Shown: in pieces, positions 1-8,151 of the stretch
How the letters are laid out: every line of letters starts with the position of its first letter
Numbering within the stretch: position 1 is the first letter of the stretch
Assembly: GCF_036014175.1 (NCBI RefSeq)
Contig: NZ_CP107917.1
Location: forward strand, 1,984,001 to 2,048,000
Source of the DNA: Streptomyces sp. NBC_00443
Lineage (GTDB): Bacteria > Actinomycetota > Actinomycetes > Streptomycetales > Streptomycetaceae
Reading direction: 5' to 3'
Length of the DNA stretch: 64,000 bases
The notes under the pieces: model-generated
Told to the model about the DNA's origin: nothing
What the model saw: only the letters and a program-made list of their open reading frames with translations
Database searches by the model: none
Position numbers and translations under genes: made by a program

Positions 1-2
1 TC

Positions 3-1037
3 CTGGCACACGCCGTGTTCATCATCTTCGGCTACGCCGAGTCGTCCTCCCTGGACCCGGTGAACCAGCTGGTCGACCTCGCCGAGACGGTCGAGGGCGT
101 CCTGCGCGCCGTTGTCGCGCTGGGGATCATCATCCTGATCGGTGCCGTCTCGGCCCGGTTCGCGCGGCGCCGGCTCGCGTACGAGACGTGGCACTTCATC
201 CACCTGTACACCTACGTCGCGGTGGTCCTGGCGTTCACGCACCAGGTCGCGGTCGGTACGTCCTTCACCTCCTCGTCGGCCGCCACGGCGTACTGGTACG
301 CGGTGTGGGGCGTGGCGCTCGGCGCGGTGTTCGCCGGCCGGCTGGTCCTGCCGCTGTGGCGGAACTGGCGCCACCAGTTCCGGGTGTCGGCCGTGGTCCC
401 CGAGTCCGACAACGTGGTCTCGGTGTACATCACCGGCCGTGACCTGGACAGGCTGCCCGCGCGGGCCGGCCAGTTCTTCCTGTGGCGGTTCCTGACGAAG
501 GACCGCTGGTGGCAGGCCAACCCGTTCTCCCTGTCGGCCGCGCCCGACGGCAACCGGCTGCGGCTCACGGCCAAGGCGGCCGGCGACGGCTCGGCGTCCC
601 TGAGGCACCTCAAGGTCGGCACGCGTGTGTTCGCCGAGGGCCCGTACGGCGCGTTCACCGCGATGCACCGCACCCGGCCGGAGGCGGTGCTGATCGCGGG
701 CGGCGTCGGTGTCACCCCGATCCGGGCGCTGCTGGAGGAGCTGCACGGCCACGCGGTCGTGATCTACCGGGTCGCCTCGGACCGGGACGCGGTCCTGTAC
801 GGCGAGCTGGCGGAACTCGCCCACGCCAAGGGCGCCGAGCTGCACCTGGTCACCGGCCCGGTCACGCCGGACAGGCTGGCCCCGGCGGAGCTGGAGCGGC
901 TGGTCCCCGACATCACGGACAGGGACGTCTTCCTGTGCGGCCCGCCGCCCATGATGAACGCGGTGATCGGCAGCCTGCGCGAGCTGGGCGTGCCCAAGGA
1001 GCAGGTCCACTTCGAGCGATTCAGCCTGGCCGGCTGA
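3..1037 (+). CDS. Ferric-reductase-like membrane flavin oxidoreductase (5' partial)
   Basis: The reading frame is open to the left edge, so the true start lies outside the window; 344 residues are visible. The first ~120 residues contain membrane segments with His residues in WHFIHLYTY and AFTHQV, as expected for a haem-binding ferric-reductase-like domain. The rest is an FAD/NAD(P)H reductase module: NPFSLSAAP near residue 173 (FAD-binding loop), AGGVGVTP near 232 (nucleotide-binding glycine loop) and CGPPPMM near 312, typical of the ferredoxin-NADP reductase fold. It probably moves electrons from cytosolic NAD(P)H across the membrane. The gene is followed 19 bp later by a secreted FMN-binding protein and then ApbE, so the likely acceptor is the covalent flavin on that neighbour. 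Family assignment is firm; the physiological acceptor is inferred. Confidence 0.85.
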   Translation: MAHAVFIIFGYAESSSLDPVNQLVDLAETVEGVLRAVVALGIIILIGAVSARFARRRLAYETWHFIHLYTYVAVVLAFTHQVAVGTSFTSSSAATAYWYAVWGVALGAVFAGRLVLPLWRNWRHQFRVSAVVPESDNVVSVYITGRDLDRLPARAGQFFLWRFLTKDRWWQANPFSLSAAPDGNRLRLTAKAAGDGSASLRHLKVGTRVFAEGPYGAFTAMHRTRPEAVLIAGGVGVTPIRALLEELHGHAVVIYRVASDRDAVLYGELAELAHAKGAELHLVTGPVTPDRLAPAELERLVPDITDRDVFLCGPPPMMNAVIGSLRELGVPKEQVHFERFSLAG

Positions 1038-1056
1038 GCGGGACAGGGAAGACATC

Positions 1057-1770
1057 GTGAAGCGAGCAATACCTGTCCTGGTCCTCAGCATCGCGGGCCT
1101 GATCCCGGTCTGGCGCTACGAGCCGTCGCTCGGCGCGGCCGCCACACCGGCCCCGACACCCTCGGCGTCCTCCTCCGCCGCTTCGGGCTCGGATTCGGGT
1201 TCCGGCAGCACGGTCGTCAAGGGCACGACGGTTCAGACCGAGAAGGGTCCCGTCCAGGTCCAGGTGACCTTCCAGGGCACCAAGATCACAGCCGTGAAGA
1301 TGCTCCAGCAGCCCAATCACCCGCAGACCACGGCCGCGGTCCCGAAGCTCATCGCCGCGACCCTCGAAGCCCAGAGCACCGACATCGACACCGTCTCCGG
1401 CGCCACCATCACCAGCGACGGCTACAAGGAATCCCTCCAGGCCGCCATCGACGCGAACGCGGAGTCGGCGTCCGCGTCCTCCCCGTCGGCGTCCGCGTCA
1501 GCCGCCTCGCAGTCGCAGACGGTCGACGGCTCGACGGTGAACACCGACAAGGGGCCCGTCCAGGTCCAGGTGACCTTCGACGGCGACGAGATCGCGTCGG
1601 TGAAGATGCTCCAGCAGCCGAACCACCCGCAGACCACGGCCGCGGTGCCCAAGCTCATCGCCGCGACCCTCGAAGCCCAGAGCACCGACATCGACACCGT
1701 CTCCGGCGCCACCATCACCAGCGACGGCTACAAGGAATCCCTCCAGGCCGCCATCGACGCGAAGGGCTGA
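1057..1770 (+). CDS. Secreted protein with two tandem covalent-FMN domains
   Basis: This 237-residue protein starts with a hydrophobic N-terminal signal or anchor (MKRAIPVLVLSIAGLIPVW), then a Ser/Ala-rich linker, then two FMN_bind domains at about residues 50-130 and 155-236. Each ends in the flavinylation signature DTVSGAT; the acceptor threonines are Thr117 and Thr219. ApbE enzymes attach FMN to such threonines by a phosphoester bond, and the ApbE gene begins 2 bp after this stop. The protein is therefore expected to carry two flavins outside the membrane and to receive electrons from the upstream membrane reductase. The C-terminal halves of the two domains are identical at DNA level over 113 bp, so the duplication is recent or kept uniform by gene conversion. 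Confidence 0.88.
   Translation: MKRAIPVLVLSIAGLIPVWRYEPSLGAAATPAPTPSASSSAASGSDSGSGSTVVKGTTVQTEKGPVQVQVTFQGTKITAVKMLQQPNHPQTTAAVPKLIAATLEAQSTDIDTVSGATITSDGYKESLQAAIDANAESASASSPSASASAASQSQTVDGSTVNTDKGPVQVQVTFDGDEIASVKMLQQPNHPQTTAAVPKLIAATLEAQSTDIDTVSGATITSDGYKESLQAAIDAKG
1345..1763 (+). repeat. Exact 113-bp intragenic direct repeat
   Basis: Bases 1345-1457 and 1651-1763 are identical by eye, offset by 306 bp (102 codons). Both copies encode the C-terminal part of an FMN-binding domain, including the flavin-accepting threonine. The sequence on either side differs at synonymous and non-synonymous positions, so identity is confined to this block. Confidence 0.9.
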
Positions 1771-1772
1771 TC

Positions 1773-2507
1773 GTGCACCGAGTCGAACACGTCATGGGGT
1801 TCCCCGTCTCGCTGCGGGTCGACGACGAGCACGTCGGCGCGGAGGCATCCGATGGCGTGTTCGCGTGGCTGCGTGAGGTCGACGCCCGGTTCAGTCCGTT
1901 CAGGGCCGACAGCGAGGTCTGCCGGCTCGACCGGGGCGAGGTCGCGCGGTGTGACGTCAGCGCGGACCTCGGCGAGGTGCTGGGGCTGTGCGAGGAGTAC
2001 CGGGTCGCCACCGGCGGCGCCTTCGACGTACGGCTGCCCGGGCGCGGGCTCGATCCGTGCGCGGTCGTGAAGGGCTGGTCCGTGCAGCGGGCCGCCGAGC
2101 TGCTGAAGGCGGCGGGGGCACGCCGCTTCGTGCTCAACGCCGGGGGTGACGTGGTCGCCGCGGGCGGGCCCTGGCGGGTGGGGATACGGCACCCCGAGCA
2201 GGCCGACAAGGTGTGCACGGTCGCCGAGCTCACGGACGGCGCCGTCGCGACGTCCGCTCGCTACGAGCGCGGCGACCACATCATCGACGGGCGCACCGGG
2301 CGGGCGGCGACGGGTCTGCTGTCCCTCTCCGTCGTGGCGTCTTCCCTGACCGTGGCGGACACCGTGGCGACCGCCGCGTTCGCGATGGGCGCCGACGGCG
2401 TCGAGTGGGCCGCCGCACGGCCGGGCTGCGAGGTGTTCGCGGTGGACGCCGGGCGGCGGGTCTTCCGTACGGAGGGCTTTCCGGTGGCGGCGGCACAGGC
2501 GGCCTAA
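1773..2507 (+). CDS. apbE: ApbE-family FAD:protein FMN transferase
   Basis: ApbE uses FAD as donor to link FMN covalently to Ser/Thr of a target protein on the outer side of the membrane. The 244-residue product shows family landmarks: DARFSPF near residue 30, a GGAFDVR segment near 73, the VKGWSVQRAAELL helix near 89, VLNAGGDVVAAG near 116, and HIIDGRTGR near 168. No clear signal peptide is visible, so it may act in the cytoplasm or be exported another way. The GTG start at 1773 lies 2 bp after the stop of the FMN-domain gene, indicating translational coupling, and the neighbouring FMN-domain protein is the obvious substrate. Confidence 0.9.
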   Translation: MHRVEHVMGFPVSLRVDDEHVGAEASDGVFAWLREVDARFSPFRADSEVCRLDRGEVARCDVSADLGEVLGLCEEYRVATGGAFDVRLPGRGLDPCAVVKGWSVQRAAELLKAAGARRFVLNAGGDVVAAGGPWRVGIRHPEQADKVCTVAELTDGAVATSARYERGDHIIDGRTGRAATGLLSLSVVASSLTVADTVATAAFAMGADGVEWAAARPGCEVFAVDAGRRVFRTEGFPVAAAQAA

Positions 2508-2986
2508 CCCCTGCGCCGCCGCAGCACGAGCAGCACCGCCGAGCCGCCGAAGAGCGCGGCGGTGATCAGCAGCCAGCGGGCCAGGAAGGTGTCCGTGGAC
2601 ATGCCCGTGGCGCCGGCGTAGCGGTCCGCCACCCGGCCGGTGATCAGCGGGAACCACACCAGCAGGAGCAGCAGGGACAGTCCGGCCGGGACGCGGACGT
2701 ACGGCATCCAGCGCCGGCGGTCGACACTCTCCAGCCCCCGTAGCACTGCCTGGTCCGCCGCCCCGTACAGCGGCACCAGCACGAGGTCGTGCAGGATCGC
2801 CGCGCCGACGAACCACAGCACGATCCCGAACCAGTCCCCGTCCAGGAGCCGCACGCCCGCGTATCCGGCGAGCGCGAACGAGCAGGCGAGGAGGAGGATC
2901 TGCAGGGGGCTGCCCAGGGCGAGCCTCGGTCGGTGCAGCCCTCGGCTCATCCGTCGGCTCGTGGCCCGCCGCGTCAGTCGGTCCAT
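2504..2986 (-). CDS. Small four-helix membrane protein
   Basis: The 160-residue product has a basic N-terminus (MDRLTRRATSRRMSRGLHR) followed by about four hydrophobic segments (LLLACSFALAGYAGV, GIVLWFVGAAILHDLVLV, AGLSLLLLLVWFPLI, WLLITAALFGGSAVLLVL). The ATG at 2986 overlaps the stop of the upstream molybdopterin oxidoreductase by one base (TGATG), which fixes the start and suggests one operon. I do not recognise a named family. The His and Asp in AILHDLVLVPLY are notable within a membrane segment. A role in anchoring or assembling the neighbouring oxidoreductase is only a guess from position. Confidence 0.75.
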   Translation of the reverse strand: MDRLTRRATSRRMSRGLHRPRLALGSPLQILLLACSFALAGYAGVRLLDGDWFGIVLWFVGAAILHDLVLVPLYGAADQAVLRGLESVDRRRWMPYVRVPAGLSLLLLLVWFPLITGRVADRYAGATGMSTDTFLARWLLITAALFGGSAVLLVLRRRRG

Positions 2987-3663
2987 CACAGGTCTCCGAA
3001 CGTCAGCCGCGCCACCCACTTGGTGTTCAGCACGCCGGGCGCGGCGGGCACGATGATCCGTGCCGGGTAGCCGTGGTCGGGGGTCAGGTCCTCGCCGTTG
3101 ACGAACAGGGCGAGCAGGGAGCGCGGGTCGGCGACCTGGTTGGCCCGCAGGGCGGCCCGGCGGAAGGCGCCGCGCTGCTGGAGCGACTCCACCAGGACGT
3201 CGGGCGGGTCCTGGTCGTCGCCGACCAGCGCCGCGAGGTCCCGCAGCCGTACGCCGCGCCACCACTGGTCGGACGTCGACCAGCCCTCCACGCAGGCGAT
3301 GGGCAACGCCGCACTGTGCAGCGGCATGTCGAGCAGGTCGGCGCGGCTGAGGCGGACCGTCCGGCCGCCTCGGCCCTCGACGACCAGCCGCCACGCCTCG
3401 TCGCTCGTGTCGGCCTCGCGGATCCCCGCGTACGCGGCCGTCTTGTTGATCTGGAAGCCGCCCGGGCCACTGCCCGGCTCGGCACCGCCGTGCGGGGCGA
3501 GGAGGGCGGTCCGGCGCAGGAAACCGTCGAAGTTCTGTCCGACGGTCGTGGCGAACAGCAGCAGCGAGCCCCCGCCGACGAACCAGAGGGCACCGCGCCG
3601 CGAGACGGTCGGCTCGGCGGGACTCGGCGCGATCAGCTCCCTGTCCTCCTCCCCCGCCCCTCC
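2986..3663 (-). CDS. Molybdopterin-dependent oxidoreductase part (no start codon; apparent frameshift)
   Basis: This frame is open from a stop at 3664-3666 down to 2986 and reads as a sulfite-oxidase-type molybdopterin-binding protein. It has a hydrophobic segment after SRRGALWFVGGGSLLLF, then FQINKTAAY, ACVEGWSTSDQWWRGVRL (the conserved cysteine lies here) and HGYPARIIVP near the C-terminus. There is no ATG, GTG or TTG in frame before the methionine at 3327, which lies inside the domain. The cytochrome b-like frame upstream runs into it in the -1 frame over a G-rich stretch (about 3640-3666). In the related streptomycete proteins I know, the two parts are one polypeptide. A single-base homopolymer error, a real frameshift mutation, or programmed -1 slippage would all give this picture. 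Confidence 0.7.
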   Translation of the reverse strand, partial: GGAGEEDRELIAPSPAEPTVSRRGALWFVGGGSLLLFATTVGQNFDGFLRRTALLAPHGGAEPGSGPGGFQINKTAAYAGIREADTSDEAWRLVVEGRGGRTVRLSRADLLDMPLHSAALPIACVEGWSTSDQWWRGVRLRDLAALVGDDQDPPDVLVESLQQRGAFRRAALRANQVADPRSLLALFVNGEDLTPDHGYPARIIVPAAPGVLNTKWVARLTFGDL

Positions 3664-4265
3664 TCAGGCCCCACCCCCTTCTGCTCCCGCATGCGGCGCA
3701 GGTTCCGCAGCGCCGTGGGGGTCTTCAGCACGGCGTGCACGACGAACGCGCCGATGAACACCCACGCCCCGTAGAAGTGCAGGGTGTAGAAGGAGCCGGG
3801 GAAGAGGTAGTCGAGCTGGACGTTGAGCACGCCCGTCACGAACTCGAACAGCGCGCCCCCGACCAGGAGCAGCAGCGAGATCCGCTCCAGCGCGTGCGCG
3901 AGCGACCGGGCCGGCGGCAGCGTGAAGAGCTTCGGCAGGACCGACCACAGCTTGGCCAGGAGCACGGGGATCAGGGTGATGCCGAGCGTGACGTGGACGC
4001 CCTGGTTGAGGCGGTACAGCCAGTGCGGGTCGGTCGGCCAGGAGAAGAGGTAGAAGCCGAGGATCCCCTTGTCCGGGGTCTTGTCGTTCACCGGCGACAG
4101 GTTCGGGTTGTAGGCGGCGTAGGACACCAGCCCCGTCACGAACAGCACCGTGATCCCGCCGAGCAGCACGATGCCGAGGACCGAGGTCAGCCACGGGCCG
4201 CGCAGCGGGCTGCGCCAGAAGGCGGGGGAGAAGGGAGAGCGGAGCGAGTTCGGAGACCGTGCCAT
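3633..4265 (-). CDS. Cytochrome b561-like membrane domain (N-terminal part of the broken oxidoreductase)
   Basis: The 210-residue product has about four to five transmembrane segments (LTSVLGIVLLGGITVLFVTG, LGITLIPVLLAKLW, ISLLLLVGGALFEFVTG, FYGAWVFIGAFVVHAVL) and His residues placed to bind haem (GVHVTLG, LHFYGAW, VVHAVL). It resembles the di-haem cytochrome b561/DUF4405 part of membrane-bound oxidoreductases. It would shuttle electrons between the quinone pool and the molybdopterin domain encoded in the overlapping frame downstream. The C-terminal tail after REQKGVGPEEG is probably out-of-frame sequence, since it turns into basic filler and stops at 3633, inside the other frame. The ATG at 4265 is the natural start. 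Confidence 0.75.
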   Translation of the reverse strand: MARSPNSLRSPFSPAFWRSPLRGPWLTSVLGIVLLGGITVLFVTGLVSYAAYNPNLSPVNDKTPDKGILGFYLFSWPTDPHWLYRLNQGVHVTLGITLIPVLLAKLWSVLPKLFTLPPARSLAHALERISLLLLVGGALFEFVTGVLNVQLDYLFPGSFYTLHFYGAWVFIGAFVVHAVLKTPTALRNLRRMREQKGVGPEEGRGRRTGS

Positions 4266-4378
4266 GTCCCGACCGTAGGCCTGACCAGGGCCTCAAAGGC
4301 CGTCGCGAACCATGACGAAACTCTGACGTCCGCGCCTGTCACGCGTCCGGTGCACCCGGTGCGTCCTAGCGTGCAGAG

Positions 4379-5743
4379 GTGACCAGCGATCTCCTGCCCG
4401 ACACCCGCCCCGACACGCTCCCCGACGCCCGCAGGGACCTGCGCCGCGATCTGTACGCGGCCGCGGCCGCCGCGCTCCTGTTCGCCCTCGCCGCCCTGGT
4501 CGGCACCGCGATCGAGGCCCGCGACGGCACCCTCTTCGTCAACTGGCCGCCGCTCCTGGCGGACTGGGACCCGCATGTCGGTCCAGGCACCCCGGCCGCG
4601 CTCGCCGTCGCGGCCGCCGTCGTGGCGTACGGCCCCGCCCTGGCCGCCCGGCTGCCCTGGCGCCGCCTGCTGCTCGCCGTCTGGGGCGCGGGCCTGGCCT
4701 GGACCTTCTCACTCGCGCTCATCGACGGCTGGCAGCGCGGCATCGCCCGCCGGTTGACGACCCGCTACGAGTATCTCCAGGTCATCGACCGCTTCCAGGA
4801 CATCCCCGCGACGCTGCGGGACTTCACGCAGCACATCCTGCTCGGCACACCGGACCACTGGCCCGCGCACGTCGCCGGGCATCCCCCGGCGGCCACCCTC
4901 ACCTTCGTCCAGCTGGACCGGATCGGCCTGGGCGGCGGCGCGTGGGCGGGGGTCTGGTGCATCACCGTCGGGGCCACGGCCGCCCTCGGCATCCTCGTCA
5001 CCGTGCGCGCCCTGGCCGACGAGAAGCTGGCCCGCCGGGCCGCGCCCTTCCTGGTGCTGGCGCCGGGCGCGGTGTGGATGGGTACCTCCGCCGACGGCTA
5101 CTTCGCGGCCGTCGCGGCCTGGGCGGTGGCGTTGCTCGCGCTGGCGGTGACGGGGCATCGGCCGCACTGGACCGGCCTGGCCTCGGGTCTTCTGTTCGGC
5201 CTGACGGTCTATCTGTCGTACGGCCTGACGCTCTTCGTCGTGATCGCGGCGGCGGTGCTGTTCCTGGGCTCCGAGCGCGTCCGTCCGCTGCCCTTCGCGC
5301 TCGCCGGGTTCCTGGTGGTGCCGGTGGTGTTCACCGCGCTGGGCTTCTACTGGTGGGAGGCCTACGACGTGCTGGTCACCCGCTACAACCAGGGCGCCGG
5401 CGGCACCCGGCCGCAGGCCTACTGGGTGTGGGCCAACCTCGCCTGCCAGGTGCTGGTGGTGGGCCTGGCGACGGCGGCGGGACTGCGACGGACCGCGGTG
5501 GTGATCGTCCGTCAGAGAGGTACGGCCGCGTTCCGCCTCGGCGTGCTGGTGCTCGGCGCGCTCGTCGCGATGCTGGCGGCCGATCTGTCCGGGATGAGCA
5601 AGGCCGAGACGGAGCGGATCTGGCTGCCGTTCGCGCTGTGGCTGCTGCCGGCCTGCGCCTTCCTGAGGGGGCCGCGGGCCTGGCTCGCGGGACAGGCGGC
5701 GCTGGCCCTGCTCGTCAACCACCTGCTGCTGACGGGTTGGTGA
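4379..5743 (+). CDS. Large polytopic membrane protein (glycosyltransferase-like)
   Basis: The 454-residue product has roughly ten to twelve hydrophobic segments spread through its length. A long external loop between residues ~120 and 175 contains WQRGIARRLTTRYEY, DIPATLRDFTQH and HWPAHVAGHPP. An aromatic/acidic loop and many helices are typical of GT-C-type lipid-linked sugar transferases such as the ArnT/PMT group, but I see no diagnostic motif pair, so the assignment is tentative. The GTG at 4379 lies 6 bases after a TAGCGT -10-like hexamer and has no Shine-Dalgarno sequence, so the mRNA may be leaderless. It is transcribed divergently from the cytochrome b-like gene. Confidence 0.72.
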   Translation: MTSDLLPDTRPDTLPDARRDLRRDLYAAAAAALLFALAALVGTAIEARDGTLFVNWPPLLADWDPHVGPGTPAALAVAAAVVAYGPALAARLPWRRLLLAVWGAGLAWTFSLALIDGWQRGIARRLTTRYEYLQVIDRFQDIPATLRDFTQHILLGTPDHWPAHVAGHPPAATLTFVQLDRIGLGGGAWAGVWCITVGATAALGILVTVRALADEKLARRAAPFLVLAPGAVWMGTSADGYFAAVAAWAVALLALAVTGHRPHWTGLASGLLFGLTVYLSYGLTLFVVIAAAVLFLGSERVRPLPFALAGFLVVPVVFTALGFYWWEAYDVLVTRYNQGAGGTRPQAYWVWANLACQVLVVGLATAAGLRRTAVVIVRQRGTAAFRLGVLVLGALVAMLAADLSGMSKAETERIWLPFALWLLPACAFLRGPRAWLAGQAALALLVNHLLLTGW

Positions 5744-5758
5744 CCATGCGAAGCCAAG

Positions 5759-5777
5759 GTAGGTTAGGCTTACCTAA
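5759..5777 (+). promoter_or_regulatory. Iron box (DmdR1/IdeR-type operator)
   Basis: The 19-mer gtaggttaggcttacctaa matches the streptomycete/actinobacterial iron-box palindrome TTAGGTTAGGCTAACCTAA at 17 of 19 positions. It ends 29 bp before the start of the DUF2470 gene, where a DtxR-family repressor with bound Fe2+ would block transcription. A second such box lies at 28532-28550. Confidence 0.82.
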
Positions 5778-5806
5778 CTAGAAGCCAACCGGCTCGAAAG
5801 GTTCCC

Positions 5807-6514
5807 ATGTCTGCTGCCACCTGCCCTGAGCCGACGCCCGCCGAGCGTGCCCGCTCGGTGCTGGCGGCGGCCGGCTCACTGACCGTCACCACGCAGGGCC
5901 ACCGCATCGAACTGATCGGCCTGCACACCGTCGACGCCGCCGCGCGGCTGCTCCTGCACAACCCGCCGGACGGCCACCTGGCCGCCGAGCTGGCCGTGGC
6001 GCCGCACGGCGATCTGGCCGCCCTCGTGGAGTTCACCGACGTCGCCGCCGTCGCCGTACGCGAACGGGTGCGCTCCCGGCTGACGCTGGGCGGCTGGCTC
6101 AGCGCGCTCGGCCCGGAGACTTTGGTGTTCCATCCGGCCCGGGCCGTGCTCACCGAGGACGACGGCACGACCATCATCGGCCTCGACGAGCTGACCCTCG
6201 CCTCCCCCGACCCCCTGGCCACGCACGAGGCGGAGATGCTGGGCCGGCTCGACTCGGCGCACGCCGACACCGTCGCCCCGCTCGCCCGGCTGCTGCCGGC
6301 CCGGGAGCAGCTCGGCGCGGCCGGCGTACGACCACTGCGGCTCGACCGGCACGGCCTGGTGCTCCGGCTGGAGACAGCGGACTCCCACCACGACGTCCGC
6401 CTGCCCTTCTCGACCCCGGCCACCCATCCCGGAGATGCGGTGCGCCAGATCCACACGCTGCTCGCCCGGGCCACCGCCCGCCCGCGCCGCCGACGCCTGC
6501 CGACCAGGTCGTAG
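5807..6514 (+). CDS. DUF2470 domain protein, iron-regulated
   Basis: The 235-residue soluble protein contains a DUF2470-type C-terminal region (PLATHEAEMLGRLDSAHADT, then LPAREQLGAAGVRPLRLDRHGL). DUF2470 is also found at the C-terminus of HugZ-like haem-utilisation proteins, and the first half here looks like a degenerate split-barrel. An iron box just upstream says it is expressed under iron starvation. A role in haem or siderophore iron handling fits the family and the control, but no catalytic residue is evident. The ATG at 5807 follows a GAAAGG ribosome-binding sequence. The gene is monocistronic and ends opposite the zinc operon with a hairpin between them. Confidence 0.85.
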   Translation: MSAATCPEPTPAERARSVLAAAGSLTVTTQGHRIELIGLHTVDAAARLLLHNPPDGHLAAELAVAPHGDLAALVEFTDVAAVAVRERVRSRLTLGGWLSALGPETLVFHPARAVLTEDDGTTIIGLDELTLASPDPLATHEAEMLGRLDSAHADTVAPLARLLPAREQLGAAGVRPLRLDRHGLVLRLETADSHHDVRLPFSTPATHPGDAVRQIHTLLARATARPRRRRLPTRS

Positions 6515-6553
6515 GCGCGGGCGCGACCCCATGCGGCCGATCTCCGGGCCCCT

Positions 6554-6579
6554 CGCGGAGGCCTCCCGTCTCCTCCGCG
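6554..6579. terminator. Bidirectional hairpin between convergent genes
   Basis: An 8-bp perfect stem, cgcggagg (6554-6561) and cctccgcg (6572-6579), with a 10-nt loop sits between the stop of the DUF2470 gene and the stop of the double ATPase. There is no T-tract, as is usual for streptomycete terminators. Confidence 0.55.
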
Positions 6580-6600
6580 GCGGTGCCCGGAGGTCGGCTC

Positions 6601-8151
6601 TCACCGCCGGCTCCCCGTCTCCAGACGCTTCGTCGTCCGCATGAGGGAGCGGGTGAACGGATGCCGGGGCTCCGTCAGAATCCGCTGTGCCGACCCCTGT
6701 TCGACCAGTTCGCCCCCGTCCAGTACGGCGATGCGGTGAGCCGGCCGTGCGGTGTCCAGGTCATGGGTGACGAGGACGAGGGACAGTCCGTCACCCTCGC
6801 CCACCAGACCCGCCAGGACGTCGAGGATGCCCCGCCGGGTGACCGTGTCCAGGCCGGAGGTGACCTCGTCACAGATCAGCACCCGGGGGCGGGCGAGCAG
6901 GGCCCGGGCCAGGGCGGCGCGCTGGAGTTCGCCGCCGGAGAGTTCGCCGGGGCGGCGGCGGGCCAGGTCCTCCGGCAGGCCGAGGCGGTTCAGGGTGGCG
7001 GATGCCTCCTGAACCGCCGTCCGTTCGTCGGCGCCGCGCAGGCGTATCGCCGTACGCGCCACCTGGTGCAGCACGGGCCGGTACTCGTCGAAGGCGGCGC
7101 GGGCGTCCTGGAAGACGTACTGCACGGCGGCGAGTTGGGCACGGCTGCGGTGCCGCAGGCTGCGCGGGAGCGGTGTGCCGTCGAGCAGGATCTGCCCGTC
7201 CTGGTCCCGGTGCAGGCCCGCCAGACACCGGGCGAGCGTGGTCTTGCCGCTGCCGGAGCGGCCGACCACCGCGAGGCACTCGCCGGGGTGGAGGGCGAGG
7301 TGCGGGGCGCGCAGCACGACGGTCCTGCCATCGTGTACGGCGGTCAAGTCCCTTACTTCCAGGACGGGTTGTGCCGCATGCGTGCTCGTGCCGTCCTGCC
7401 GGACCACATGCTGTCCGTCCAGCAGCCGGCGGGTCCACTCGTGCCGGGGCACCGTCCACAGCCGCTCCACCGGCCCCGACTCGACGACCCGGCCCGCACG
7501 CATGACGAGGACCTCGTCGGCGAGGGCGCGCACCACGTCGAGGTCGTGGCTGAGCAGGACGACCGCGATGCCTCGTGCCGCGACCGCCGCAAGCTGCTCG
7601 ACGATGCGGCTCTTCGTCAACGCGTCCTGGCCGGTGGTGGGTTCGTCGGCGACGACGACGCGGGCGCCGAGCAGCAGGGCCTGGGCGAGGACGACGCGTT
7701 GCTGCTGGCCGCCGGAGAGCTGGTGCGGGTGGCGCCTCAACAGAACTTCAGCGTCGGGGAGTTGGGCGTCGGAGAGGGCTTGCAGCACCAGTGCCCGGGC
7801 CGCCTCGCGGCGTTCGGCGCGGGGCAGGTGGCGGACCTGGGGGCGGGCGAGGTCGTCGAGGAGGGCGCTGACGCGGCGGGCCGGGTTGAGGACGGCGGCG
7901 GGGTGCTGGGGGACGTAACCCACCGGGCCGTCCCCGGGCCGCCGCACCTCACCCGTGACACGTGCGCCGGGCGGATACTCCCCCAGCAGCGCGAGGCCGG
8001 TCGTGGTTTTCCCGCTGCCCGAGGCGCCGACCAGTGCGGTCACCTTCCCGGGCAGCACGCGCAGGTGTACGCCGTCGACGATCGCGCGGCCGCCGATCTC
8101 GACGCGGAGGTCGCGGATCTCGGCGACCTCCGCATGCTCTGCCCGACTCAC
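6601..8151 (-). CDS. Double ATP-binding protein of a peptide/nickel-type ABC importer
   Basis: The 516-residue protein carries two ABC domains in one chain, equivalent to fused DppD and DppF. The first has Walker A GASGSGKTTTG near residue 42, signature LSGGQQQRV near 145 and Walker B VVVADEPTTG. The second has GRSGSGKTTLA near 305, signature LSGGELQRA near 418 and Walker B LICDEVTSG. It powers the two permeases encoded just upstream. Its GTG start overlaps the stop of the second permease (GTGA), and it is the last of ten genes in the Zur-box operon. The family imports peptides, nickel, opines and metal-opine complexes; here the context favours a metal complex. Confidence 0.92.
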   Translation of the reverse strand: MSRAEHAEVAEIRDLRVEIGGRAIVDGVHLRVLPGKVTALVGASGSGKTTTGLALLGEYPPGARVTGEVRRPGDGPVGYVPQHPAAVLNPARRVSALLDDLARPQVRHLPRAERREAARALVLQALSDAQLPDAEVLLRRHPHQLSGGQQQRVVLAQALLLGARVVVADEPTTGQDALTKSRIVEQLAAVAARGIAVVLLSHDLDVVRALADEVLVMRAGRVVESGPVERLWTVPRHEWTRRLLDGQHVVRQDGTSTHAAQPVLEVRDLTAVHDGRTVVLRAPHLALHPGECLAVVGRSGSGKTTLARCLAGLHRDQDGQILLDGTPLPRSLRHRSRAQLAAVQYVFQDARAAFDEYRPVLHQVARTAIRLRGADERTAVQEASATLNRLGLPEDLARRRPGELSGGELQRAALARALLARPRVLICDEVTSGLDTVTRRGILDVLAGLVGEGDGLSLVLVTHDLDTARPAHRIAVLDGGELVEQGSAQRILTEPRHPFTRSLMRTTKRLETGSRR

